Shown in pieces: positions 47,334 through 55,122 of a stretch of 64,000 bases of DNA. Source of the DNA: JAAURS01 sp044923475 (lineage in GTDB: Bacteria > Cyanobacteriota > Cyanobacteriia > Thermosynechococcales > Thermosynechococcaceae); NCBI RefSeq assembly GCF_044923475.1, contig NZ_CP137338.1, forward strand, positions 496,001-560,000, written 5' to 3'. Under the pieces are notes generated by a model. It did no database searches and had not been told where the DNA came from. It worked only from the letters and a program-made list of their open reading frames with translations. A program made the position numbers and the translations under genes. Position 1 is the first letter of the stretch. Each line of letters begins with the position of its first letter.

Positions 47334-47720
47334 ATGAGAGCCATACTCGATACCCATGCCATCCTCTGGTGGGTTACCAACAATCCCCAACTTTCTCAAA
47401 CGGTTCGCGACATTATTGCTGATTCTGATAACACTCTCTATCTCAGCGTTGCCAGTAGTTGGGAAATTATCATTAAATTCAATACCGGGAAATTGCTACT
47501 TCCAGAGCCACCGACCCAATTCATCCAATCCTGCCTGAGTGTCAACCGCTTCGAGAGTTTGGCGATCGACCTACCCCATGTTTTCCAAATCAATACCCTG
47601 CCCGACCATCATAAAGATCCGTTCGATCGCATCCTCATCGCACAGGCTCAAGTCGAAAATATTCCGATTTTGACAGTGGATAGGATGATTATTGAGTATC
47701 CCGTGCAAACTATTTGGTAG
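47334..47720 (+). CDS. VapC-like PIN-domain toxin
   Basis: A 128-residue PIN nuclease. Active-site acids are in I-L-D-T-H-A (Asp6), S-S-W-E-I (Glu44), H-K-D-P-F-D-R (Asp94 and Asp97) and L-T-V-D. This is the type common in cyanobacteria with short PIN toxins and Phd-like antitoxins. It probably cleaves tRNA or rRNA when freed from its antitoxin. It is in the usual order, directly behind the antitoxin. Confidence 0.88.
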   Translation: MRAILDTHAILWWVTNNPQLSQTVRDIIADSDNTLYLSVASSWEIIIKFNTGKLLLPEPPTQFIQSCLSVNRFESLAIDLPHVFQINTLPDHHKDPFDRILIAQAQVENIPILTVDRMIIEYPVQTIW

Positions 47721-48172
47721 CCACAAGGGTGGTGCCCAAAAAAACACACCTCGAACGATCTAAGTACTAATTTTATGCCCCAATAGGCAAGTATTCTGGC
47801 TGTGCTCCAACGCGATCGCCCGCCAGAGTTCTACCAAAACAATGCGATCGCCTGCTCCCATGGCAAGGGCGATCGCATTACCCAAGGGAAGGGCTTGATT
47901 GAAAGATGCGATCGCCGAGGGTTCTGTACTGATGTGTATTTCTAAACCCAAAACTGTAAGAGTGGTACTTGAACTCTAGCCACACTTATGCAGATTTCGG
48001 TCAATTCATCCTCAGAGGGGATATTCATCCCCCCAATCTCAAAATTTGACTCACTGCTCTTTTTGGATGCTTGTCTCTGCCTCAGCAATATTTATACTAA
48101 TTCAAAGGATTTATTCAGCGCTTACTCATCTAGTACTCCTAGAGTGAAATCACTGAGATTGGTATATCCACC
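47721..48172. other. HIP1-rich spacer with a gene fragment
   Basis: About 450 bases without a full gene. From 47812 to 47915 there are several GCGATCGC octamers. A 72-base piece of a ferredoxin-reductase 3' end follows (47908-47979), then about 190 bases leading to the next gene. A minus-strand frame across 47760-47951 is a shadow of the octamer cluster. Confidence 0.6.
47908..47979 (+). pseudogene. 3'-end fragment of a ferredoxin-reductase paralogue
   Basis: The 72 bases encode A-I-A-E-G-S-V-L-M-C-I-S-K-P-K-T then V-R-V-V-L-E-L and a stop. They align without gaps to the last 72 bases of the gene ending at 45348 (45277-45348). I count 56 of 72 identical bases and 21 of 23 identical residues, with most changes silent. 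Similarity begins exactly at a GCGATCGC octamer and is absent before it. The fragment has no start and cannot be translated as a protein. Confidence 0.75.
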
Positions 48173-48583
48173 ATGCAACACAAAGCCATAGCCCGAACTT
48201 TCTTAGCTAGCGTCGCGATTCTAAGTTTAAGCCTTCCCAGTATCGCCCTTGCTGGCCCAAACACCAAAACACGAGGGCCTCATGGAGCAGCCTATATAGA
48301 TACCATGGATGCATCTTTTCCTGCGATGGCGGCTAAAGTTAAAATGACCGTAACCCCCTTCAACCTTGTTTTTCTTGGCTTCCAAGGCTTTTTCGCTAGC
48401 GAAAAGATCCCATCGGCATTAGGCTTTATTCAAGGTGCCAGAGATGGAAAGATCACCCCAGAAAAGCTCACGCAGGCCGCGATTAAAATGAATCGCCTTT
48501 CCCCAGATACGCTTCAAGACAAAGATTATCTGGATAGCGTCAGATCGGAGCTAGATACGATTGTTCGAACCAGTAATAATTAA
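48173..48583 (+). CDS. Secreted protein with R-G-P-H-G-A motif (unknown family)
   Basis: A 136-residue protein of no family I recognise. It has a clear signal peptide (residues 1-27, cleavage after A-L-A). The motif T-R-G-P-H-G-A-A-Y-I-D follows at residues 33-43. The rest is a mostly helical region with a weakly hydrophobic stretch (P-F-N-L-V-F-L-G-F-Q-G-F-F-A, about 61-76). The same motif occurs three times in the protein at 58465. The ends of the two proteins differ. It sits just beyond the toxin-antitoxin island. Function unknown, probably periplasmic. Confidence 0.65.
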   Translation: MQHKAIARTFLASVAILSLSLPSIALAGPNTKTRGPHGAAYIDTMDASFPAMAAKVKMTVTPFNLVFLGFQGFFASEKIPSALGFIQGARDGKITPEKLTQAAIKMNRLSPDTLQDKDYLDSVRSELDTIVRTSNN

Positions 48584-48638
48584 AATCAGAAATAAGCTAG
48601 CAAGTGGATGTGTAAAAACATCCACTTGTTATGTGTTT

Positions 48639-49105
48639 TTAGCTCAGCATCTTACGGAAAATAATCTTGTCAACTCCAGCCGTGTAAAATTCTCGAATGC
48701 GTGCTTCCTCCTCATAACCACTCTTGCGGTAGAATTCCCGAACGTATTCAAAGTCCTCCGTTCCAGAGGTTTCCACCAGTAATACCCGTTCTCCCCGCTC
48801 GGTCAGCATCTGTTCGACATACCGCAGCAGAGACGTTCCGCGCCCTTGTCTCTGGCGAGAAGGATCACCGCAATCAGATACAAGTTCCATGTCCCCTCAG
48901 TCATTCGTTCTGGGGCAACGTATGCCATACCCACTGGTTCCGTATCGTAATCGGTAAACCAGAGGTCTTGAGTTTTATCCTTTTCGCTGAAGTGCCGATC
49001 GATCATTTGAGCAAGATACTCTGTTTGGCTTGGCTCGAACAGGCCACTCGCTTCTGCTAACGCGATTAACGCAGTGACGTCATTTAGGGTGGTTAATCTA
49101 ATCAT
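48639..49105 (-). pseudogene. GNAT-family acetyltransferase, frameshifted
   Basis: The N-terminal part from ATG 49105 reads M-I-R-L-T-T-L-N-D-V-T-A-L-I-A-L-A and continues to W-N-L-Y-L-I-A-V near 48868. The expected acetyl-CoA motif then lies in another frame (P-S-R-Q-R-Q-G-R-G-T-S-L-L), through L-V-E-T-S-G and F-Y-R-K-S-G-Y, to a stop at 48639. A single-base loss near 48863-48868 explains the break. The intact protein would be about 155 residues of a GCN5-related N-acetyltransferase. Both halves look otherwise undamaged, so it is a recent mutation or a sequence error. Confidence 0.78.
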
Positions 49106-49127
49106 AATGTTTAGAAGCAGGGGAGCC

Positions 49128-49149
49128 AAAGAAAAGGGGCTTTCGCCCC
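49128..49149 (-). terminator. Intrinsic terminator of the crotonase gene
   Basis: On the minus strand GGGGC-GAAA-GCCCC is followed by TTTTCTTT. It lies about 150 bases behind the crotonase stop and 23 bases before the acetyltransferase start. Confidence 0.65.
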
Positions 49150-49299
49150 ATGTGTGGTGTGAGGAGTTTACAGGCACTCCTAAGAATCAGTTTAAAGATT
49201 AATGATTTAACTGAAATTAGAAGAACCTAAGTTTTTTATGAGAAAGGAATTTAAGCTGCGTTTAGAGGAGTCTTACCCATCTGTCAACAAATAGCCTGC

Positions 49300-50061
49300 T
49301 TAGGCATTGCGAAGATCGGTTGCAGTAATGCCCTCTAAAGCCAGACCATAGCCAATCCCTTCATTAACCAGCCGCTTAAGTCGTTGCGTCAAAGCAACAC
49401 GGGTATATCGCAGCGTCAGTGTGGGCTGTTTGGCAAGTTGTCGTGCAAGTTCCCAAGCCCGCTCCATTAGCTTACTTTGCGGCAGCACTTCATTGACAAC
49501 ATTCAGGTCATAGGCTTGCTGAGCCGTAAGCGTTTCTTGAGTCAGCAAGAAATAGCGTCCGCGAGAAAGCCCAAGAGCCAACTGCCACAGTACATGTACG
49601 CCATCGCCCGGTACGATCCCTGCATTTAAATGAGGCATGTCTTGAAACGAGGCATTTTCCGAGGCCAGAATAATGTCCGTCGTCAGAATGTATTCGCTAT
49701 GGAGTAAGGCTGCGCCATTGACAGCAGAGATGACTGGTACCTCGATATCCAATAGATTTTGCAGCACCTTCTTGCCTTCCCAAAAGGTCTTATCCCACTC
49801 GCGGGGATTGGTTACATCTCCCAGACTAGGGAAATCGATTTCAGCCATCCAAGCATCGCCCGTTCCCGTTAGAATTACAACGCGGTTATCTCGGTCTCGG
49901 CTAATGTCGTAAAATGCATCGGGAAACTCTCGATGCGTCTTTCCTGTGAAAATAAGCGAGCCATCATTTGTGTGCATTCTCACTTCTAGAATTCCATTAT
50001 CATCTCGATAAAAATTTAGGTTCTCGTACTTGCTGAAATAGTCTGGTTGACTCGTCGTCAT
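49300..50061 (-). CDS. Crotonase-family enzyme, 6-oxocamphor-hydrolase-like
   Basis: A 253-residue enoyl-CoA hydratase/isomerase superfamily protein. It resembles 6-oxocamphor hydrolase (a C-C bond beta-diketone hydrolase) more than ordinary hydratases. Y-E-N-L, V-V-I-L-T-G-T-G, E-I-D-F, I-E-V-P-V-I-S-A-V-N-G, F-Q-D-M-P-H, G-I-V-P-G-D-G-V-H-V and R-G-R-Y-F-L-L-T all match. The hydrolase's catalytic His, His, Asp and Glu appear to be kept in L-L-H-S-E, M-P-H-L, P-G-D-G and the late L-A-L-E-G (family knowledge from memory). CoA-independent cleavage of a cyclic diketone is therefore possible. A Crp/Fnr gene lies 127 bases upstream on the same strand. Confidence 0.72.
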   Translation of the reverse strand: MTTSQPDYFSKYENLNFYRDDNGILEVRMHTNDGSLIFTGKTHREFPDAFYDISRDRDNRVVILTGTGDAWMAEIDFPSLGDVTNPREWDKTFWEGKKVLQNLLDIEVPVISAVNGAALLHSEYILTTDIILASENASFQDMPHLNAGIVPGDGVHVLWQLALGLSRGRYFLLTQETLTAQQAYDLNVVNEVLPQSKLMERAWELARQLAKQPTLTLRYTRVALTQRLKRLVNEGIGYGLALEGITATDLRNA

Positions 50062-50134
50062 GATTTGCTCCGTTCTTCAACTTGACATGCGCTGCAAATA
50101 TCCGCAGCTCAATCTATGCTTTTGGCTCAGAGAC

Positions 50135-50151
50135 TGATTTGCTTGAAATCA
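50135..50151 (-). promoter_or_regulatory. Candidate regulator-binding palindrome
   Basis: The inverted repeat TGATTT-N5-AAATCA lies 74 bases upstream of the crotonase start and between it and a Crp/Fnr-type regulator gene. It resembles Fnr-like half-sites, but the spacing is not the standard one. Confidence 0.35.
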
Positions 50152-50188
50152 AGTTTGAGATAATTCTTAACAGTGTGTGATTTTTAGA

Positions 50189-50809
50189 TTAAGGTTGAGC
50201 TGATGCTTGAAGTAAGACGATTTGCCGTTTTTTGCGGCTAATGACACCCTCTTTTTGAAGCTGACTCAAAACGCGAGACAGTGCCTCCTGACTCAGCCCG
50301 ATCTCTTCAGCGATATCCTTCAGCGATTGATTCAAATTGACGGTGTTTCCCTTCAGGTGGGCTTCAATTTCAAGATAATGCAGCACGCGATCGCGGGCAG
50401 AGCGAATACTCCGCAGTGCTAGCAAGACCTTTGCTTGATGGAATCTTCGGGCAAGCTGAGCGATGAGTCCTTCTGATAACTCTGGATGCTGGCGCAATGT
50501 TGAGAGAAAGGCTTGCTTCGGAAAAATAGCAATACGAGAAGGGACATCTGCGATCGCAGTGCAGTCATAAACCTCATTGAACAATGCTGCTTCAGCAAAA
50601 CTCTCACCCGTCCTCACTTCATAATGCTTGATGGCTCGACCCGCTTCGGTATAGTGCATTAGGCCGATCTTGCCAGATATCGCTACAAAAATGGCTCTCG
50701 TGCAGTCACCTTGATGAAAAAGGGACTGACCAGCCGCCAAATTCTCGTAGGCGATCGCCATAGCTGTCTGGATATGGTCTGGAAGTTCGTCAATTTTCAA
50801 AAAAATCAT
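50189..50809 (-). CDS. Crp/Fnr family transcriptional regulator
   Basis: A 206-residue protein. Residues about 10-120 form a cyclic-nucleotide-binding-like sensor domain (F-H-Q-G-D, G-E-S-F-A-E-A-A-L). A long dimer helix follows, and a winged helix-turn-helix with L-K-D-I-A-E-E-I-G-L-S-Q-E-A-L-S-R-V-L-S-Q-L (about residues 163-184) contacts DNA. No cysteine-rich N-terminus is seen, so it is not a [4Fe-4S] Fnr. The phosphate-cassette arginine of cAMP receptors is not obvious. It may control the adjacent crotonase gene and itself. Confidence 0.85.
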   Translation of the reverse strand: MIFLKIDELPDHIQTAMAIAYENLAAGQSLFHQGDCTRAIFVAISGKIGLMHYTEAGRAIKHYEVRTGESFAEAALFNEVYDCTAIADVPSRIAIFPKQAFLSTLRQHPELSEGLIAQLARRFHQAKVLLALRSIRSARDRVLHYLEIEAHLKGNTVNLNQSLKDIAEEIGLSQEALSRVLSQLQKEGVISRKKRQIVLLQASAQP

Positions 50810-50863
50810 AATCGAGAAGATCGTTTTTTGGCTCTGGGTTTTTGAGCGTAATTAATGAGAACA

Positions 50864-51259
50864 TTAATGATTAGAAAGCTTTGCTTTAATTAGCTTGATC
50901 CCTAGAATGAATGAAAGGAATAGGATGCAACATAGGGCGGACAGCAAATTTTCTTGAAGCTTTGGCGATATAAATACAACAAACCCTTGTCCTTTAATCA
51001 AGGCAGAGAAGCTTGAGACACAGAAGGGCATGAGATATAGCCGAAACGTTTGCCAACGATCGCTTTCACCTGAATTTCCAGAAGAAACGCTTAATAAAAG
51101 ACCTGTGCCAATTACAGCACTAATACCAATTGAGTTCAGCCATATTTTAATTGAAGGATCGAAGTAAAAATAAACTATCGCAATATACCAAATGAGATAG
51201 CACCAAAGAATTGCCTTGTCTATTTTTATTTCGTAAAAATATTGGATTAATCCTTTCAT
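50864..51259 (-). CDS. Small membrane protein of unknown function
   Basis: A 131-residue protein with three or four hydrophobic segments (about residues 15-33, 44-58, 75-92 and 103-123) and few charged residues outside them. The DNA is clearly more AT-rich than its neighbours, which hints at recent acquisition. I recognise no motif. The ATG at 51259 is acceptable but has no strong ribosome site. Confidence 0.5.
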   Translation of the reverse strand: MKGLIQYFYEIKIDKAILWCYLIWYIAIVYFYFDPSIKIWLNSIGISAVIGTGLLLSVSSGNSGESDRWQTFRLYLMPFCVSSFSALIKGQGFVVFISPKLQENLLSALCCILFLSFILGIKLIKAKLSNH

Positions 51260-51611
51260 GAATCCATTGAGCTTTGTAAAACTTTATCTTAATGTAAATC
51301 CCAGAAAGAGGGATGGCGAGGAATATAGAAACGGCTTCTTCAGAACCAACCATAAGTGTCAGGTTGTGGATTGCATCGCCTTAATTTTTAGATTTATCCA
51401 TAGAACCAACGGGAGGCTGAACGGTACAGGGCTTTTGATTGCACTGAAGCTCGTAAAGCCTCTGCACATAGGGTTCCTGCCAATGAAGTGGAACCTCCCG
51501 CAAAGACTGTGTCCCGGTGATGCCCTGACCGATAAACAGAAATTTTATCCCCCTGTCCTATGTAACGCCCACGTCAGGGGGATGCCTTGAAATCTTGCTT
51601 GGAAGCTGCGA
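51260..51611. other. Spacer with a possible gene remnant
   Basis: About 350 bases. On the minus strand a frame of 58 codons (51381-51557) with no ATG or GTG start reads F-L-F-I-G-Q-G-I-T-G-T-Q-S-L-R-E, then V-P-L-H-W-Q-E-P-Y and C-N-Q-K-P-C-T-V-Q-P. Its composition looks protein-like. It may be the remains of a gene I cannot name. No other gene is supported here. Confidence 0.35.
51547..51583 (-). terminator. Hairpin behind the secreted-protein gene
   Basis: A 9-bp perfect stem (51547-51555 with 51575-51583) with a 19-base loop lies 28 bases after the stop of the gene at 51612. On the minus strand it is followed by AAAATTT. Confidence 0.5.
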
Positions 51612-51989
51612 TTACTTCACTTCAGCGGCAGCAAACTTGGTGATTTTGCCTTGCTTGACCGCAACAATGACATCGAAAGTGGTGCACAGAGAAATGGTGG
51701 TGTTGTCCTTTTTGCTATACAGGTTAACCACCATGCCTGCGCCACCGGGCTGAATTCCGATGGGAGTTAAATCCTTAACATATAGCTTGCGTGCTAAATC
51801 TGCACTGCCTGGCTTACCCTTGATTGCGGTAAGCTGAGCGATTTTTTGTTGACTGGTCTCACTAGCGGCAATTTTGACTTGTTGAGCAGATGCCTGAACT
51901 AGAGAAGGGTTAATGGCCTTGAGGGGTACATCCCAGACCGTTACTAAACCGAGTAAAGCAACAGTAGTTAAGGCAGAAGTAAATTTCAT
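51612..51989 (-). CDS. Secreted protein of unknown function
   Basis: A 125-residue protein with a signal peptide-like start (hydrophobic residues 6-20; cleavage perhaps after V-Q-A-S-A around residue 34). A small mature domain follows (Y-V-K-D-L-T-P-I-G-I-Q-P-G-G-A-G-M-V-V-N-L-Y, C-T-T-F-D-V-I-V). I recognise no family. It is divergent from the EamA transporter gene across about 250 bases, which contain a 7-bp inverted repeat (52083-52103). Confidence 0.6.
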   Translation of the reverse strand: MKFTSALTTVALLGLVTVWDVPLKAINPSLVQASAQQVKIAASETSQQKIAQLTAIKGKPGSADLARKLYVKDLTPIGIQPGGAGMVVNLYSKKDNTTISLCTTFDVIVAVKQGKITKFAAAEVK

Positions 51990-52240
51990 GTTTTGTTCTC
52001 CGAAGGTAGCGACTGTTCACATACTGCTGTGAGGTGCTGAAGTGCATCTGAAGTTAAACCAGGAGTTGTCTTAATTTATGGCGTTAGGAAGCTCAGTCCT
52101 AACTTATCTGGTTCTCAGAAAAGTGTGGTGTAGTTAAATTTTGTCTAGCTTAGGGTTCTCTCCGTGAATTCTGCTCTAAAGCCTGACTTGGAATCCTACG
52201 CTAAGACAGAGGGACTGTATTCTTTACTTCGGACTGCGCT

Positions 52241-53302
52241 ATGGTGACTCAACTCAAACAACCCCATTCGTTCTTCCGCAAGATTCCAGGGCAAGCCTTT
52301 CTCTGGGCTGCTGTCACAATTTTTGGGGCATCAAGCGCCGTGACGCGGCGGCTCACAGAAATTGGCGCGCAGCACTTCATGGGTGGGAGCAATCCCATTT
52401 CGCTATGCAATGTTTTATTTGTTGGCAATCTTTGTGCCCTATTCGTATTGGTGACGATCCACTGGCGACAACTCGATCGATCGACCTTAGGACGACTATC
52501 GCGCAAAGAATGGACAGGCTTGCTCCTCGTGGCTTTTTTGTCGGGTGCACTTGCCCCTGGCTTGATTTTTCAGGCGCTTTCGCAAACGGCAGTCAACAAC
52601 GTTGTGTTGGTTGGGCGGCTAGAACCGCCGCTGACGCTGGCGCTATCGGTCTGGCTGTTGCGGGAACGGGTGAATGTTTGGGAGGTGATGGGGGCGATCG
52701 CAGCCTTCATCGGCGTAACCCTAACGATCGTCCTTCAGCCGCCCACTGCAGCCATGATGACAATGGGTCATTTTGGGATTGGAGTGGGGGAACTACTTGC
52801 CGCAGTGGGGGCGGTTGCCTTATCTGTCTCAGCGATCGTTGGCAGGGAACGACTTAAGCGTGTCTCTTTAGGTCTTTTTAGCATCGTTCGTACTGCTTTA
52901 GGGACAGTCATTTTCTTTTGCTTAGCGCTGATTCTCTACGGACGAGATCACTTTATGGGCGTGCTTTCGCCGTTTTTGTGGCAGTGGATGCTGTTGTACG
53001 GTGCCGTGATTGTGGTGGTGGGTCAGTCTTTCTGGCTGACGGGGTTACGGTCTTCTAACCTTTCAATTGCTGCCTCGATCGCCTCGTTTACGCCAATCGC
53101 CGCTATCTTGGCGTCCTATTTTATCTTGGGGGAAGCGCCAACACAGGCTCAGTATATTGGCGGTAGCGTTATTGTGTTGGGCATTTTTCTGGGGCAAGTT
53201 GGCATTCAGCGCCGGAACCTTACTCAAGGACGGTTAAGTAACACGATCTCTACTTCCGTCCTACAAGCAGTTGAAACTCAGATGGGATTTAAAGGAATCT
53301 GA
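52241..53302 (+). CDS. EamA/DMT-superfamily transporter
   Basis: A 353-residue membrane protein with about ten TM helices arranged as two EamA repeats. The first repeat has G-L-I-F-Q-A-L-S-Q-T-A-V-N-N-V-V-L-V-G-R-L-E-P-P. The second contains F-W-L-T-G-L-R-S-S-N-L-S-I-A-A-S, then F-T-P-I-A-A-I-L-A-S-Y-F and L-G-E-A-P-T-x-x-Q-Y-I-G-G. Such proteins export amino acids, sugars or other metabolites; the substrate is unknown. A GMC oxidoreductase gene follows after about 170 bases. Confidence 0.86.
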   Translation: MVTQLKQPHSFFRKIPGQAFLWAAVTIFGASSAVTRRLTEIGAQHFMGGSNPISLCNVLFVGNLCALFVLVTIHWRQLDRSTLGRLSRKEWTGLLLVAFLSGALAPGLIFQALSQTAVNNVVLVGRLEPPLTLALSVWLLRERVNVWEVMGAIAAFIGVTLTIVLQPPTAAMMTMGHFGIGVGELLAAVGAVALSVSAIVGRERLKRVSLGLFSIVRTALGTVIFFCLALILYGRDHFMGVLSPFLWQWMLLYGAVIVVVGQSFWLTGLRSSNLSIAASIASFTPIAAILASYFILGEAPTQAQYIGGSVIVLGIFLGQVGIQRRNLTQGRLSNTISTSVLQAVETQMGFKGI

Positions 53303-53469
53303 ATATAGAAAATTTCACTCAAATTGCTTAACCTTCGATATTGTCAATATTTTCTCAGCAAGGTATCAGAGTTTTTCTAGACTTTTTTCAGGCATTCATC
53401 ATGCCTGACCCAGCTTTGGCAAATAGATTGTTGGTAGATAGCTAATCCCGAAGCGGTTGGAGCAATTCT

Positions 53470-55047
53470 ATGGCAGCTAACCATTACGATCTCATCATTA
53501 TCGGTACAGGGGCTGGCGGCGGTACCCTCGCCTATAGCATAGCGCAAAGGGGTAAAAAGATTTTAATTTTGGAACGTGGGTCGTTCTTGCCGAGAGAAAA
53601 AGATAATTGGAACACTAAGGTTGTGTTTAATAGCGATCGCTACCATAATCCTGAAGTTTGGTATGACAAAAACGGTAGCGAGCTGCACCCCGGCATGAGC
53701 TACTGTGTTGGCGGCAATACTAAGGTCTATGGTGCAGCGCTGTTTCGCCTGCGGGAGAAAGATTTTGAAGCTTACCCACATAAAGATGGCATCTCCCCAG
53801 CATGGCCCTTGAAGTATAAAGATTTTGAACCCTATTACATCCAAGCTGAAAAGCTCTATCAGGTCCATGGCAAGGGCGGAGAAGATCCGACTGAACCGTT
53901 CCGCAGCGAGGAATATGCCTATCCCGCCGTGAGCCATGAACCTCGCATTCAGGAAGTTTCAGATATTCTCAAATCTAAAGGGCTGAACCCCTATCACACC
54001 CCCGTCGGTATTCGCCTCAACGAAGCCCAACAGTACTTGAGCGAATGTATTCGTTGCAATACCTGCGACGGTTTTCCTTGCCTAGTTCGAGCCAAATCCG
54101 ATGCTGAGGTCAGTGCTGTGCGCCCCATTATGGGGCAAAACAATGTGACGCTACTGACCGAGGCCAAGGTACTAAAGCTTCACACCAATCCTTCAGGGCG
54201 AGAAATCTCCAGCGTGGAAGTTGAAATCCGCAATCCTGAGTCGGGACGGGCTGAGATTCAGGCCTTTTCTGGGGATATCGTGGCGATCGCCTGCGGGGCC
54301 GTCAACTCCTCTGTACTGCTGCTCAAATCCGCTAACGAGAAACATCCCAATGGTCTAGCGAACAGTTCCGGCTTGGTGGGGCGCAATTTTATGAAGCATG
54401 TGTTGGGTTCTATCATTGGTGTGAGCAAAAAGCCAAATCCGACATCCTTTCAGAAAACCCTATCTATCAACGATTTTTATTGGGGGGAGGAGGGTTACGA
54501 CTATCCCCTCGGCCAAATCCAAACCCTCGGGAAGGTAAGCAAGGAAGCCTTAGAAGGCAATGCCGAAGCTTACTCGCCGCTTACCCCTGAAGAAGTCGCC
54601 AGCCATTCGATTGACTGGTGGTTGACGGTGGAGGATCTGCCCGACCCGAATAACCAGATTCGCATTGATGGCGACAAAATTATTGTCGATTACACCGAAA
54701 ATAATTCCGAACCCTACGATCGCCTCGAACAACGTTGGATTGAAATTCTCAAGTCTATCGAATGCGGGCAGGACATTATGCCCAATTGTTCCTACTTTGT
54801 GGGCGCTGGTAAAACCTATACGGGCAGATTACCGCTGGATGGGGTAGGGCATCAGGTCGGTACCTGTCGTTTTGGCGAAGATCCAACCACATCAGTCTTA
54901 GACCTAAACTGCCGCACCCACGATATCGATAACCTCTATGTGGTGGATGGTAGCTTCTTCTGCTCCAGTGGAGCCGTGAATCCCACATTGACCATTATTG
55001 CCAATGCGTTGCGCGTCGGCGATCGCCTCATCGAGCGGATGACATAA
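53470..55047 (+). CDS. GMC-family FAD oxidoreductase with four-cysteine motif (copy 2)
   Basis: A 525-residue paralogue of the enzyme at 39306, collinear along most of its length. It has the FAD motif G-T-G-A-G-G-G-T-L-A, V-G-G-N-T-K-V-Y-G, the same C-I-R-C-N-T-C-D-G-F-P-C motif, the active-site H-Q-V-G-T-C-R-F-G and the terminal N-P-T-L-T-I-I-A-N-A-L. Compared with copy 1 it has an insertion of a few residues before the active-site His (A-G-K-T-Y-T-G-R). GGAG lies 8 bases before the ATG. Its neighbours are different from those of copy 1, so the two probably serve different substrates. Confidence 0.87.
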   Translation: MAANHYDLIIIGTGAGGGTLAYSIAQRGKKILILERGSFLPREKDNWNTKVVFNSDRYHNPEVWYDKNGSELHPGMSYCVGGNTKVYGAALFRLREKDFEAYPHKDGISPAWPLKYKDFEPYYIQAEKLYQVHGKGGEDPTEPFRSEEYAYPAVSHEPRIQEVSDILKSKGLNPYHTPVGIRLNEAQQYLSECIRCNTCDGFPCLVRAKSDAEVSAVRPIMGQNNVTLLTEAKVLKLHTNPSGREISSVEVEIRNPESGRAEIQAFSGDIVAIACGAVNSSVLLLKSANEKHPNGLANSSGLVGRNFMKHVLGSIIGVSKKPNPTSFQKTLSINDFYWGEEGYDYPLGQIQTLGKVSKEALEGNAEAYSPLTPEEVASHSIDWWLTVEDLPDPNNQIRIDGDKIIVDYTENNSEPYDRLEQRWIEILKSIECGQDIMPNCSYFVGAGKTYTGRLPLDGVGHQVGTCRFGEDPTTSVLDLNCRTHDIDNLYVVDGSFFCSSGAVNPTLTIIANALRVGDRLIERMT

Positions 55048-55122
55048 GCTCAGATATCCGCGTACTCTTGCTTCTGCAATCCGCTCATCAACACCAAAAA
55101 ATCCTTAACCATAAATATTGTA

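Noticed and set aside
47760..47951. 63-codon minus-strand frame
   Set aside because: It is made of repeated GCGATCGC octamers (repeating A-I-A-type residues) and overlaps the reductase fragment on the other strand.
51258..51590. 110-codon plus-strand frame
   Set aside because: Basic, low-complexity content without a ribosome site. The opposite strand reads more like protein.
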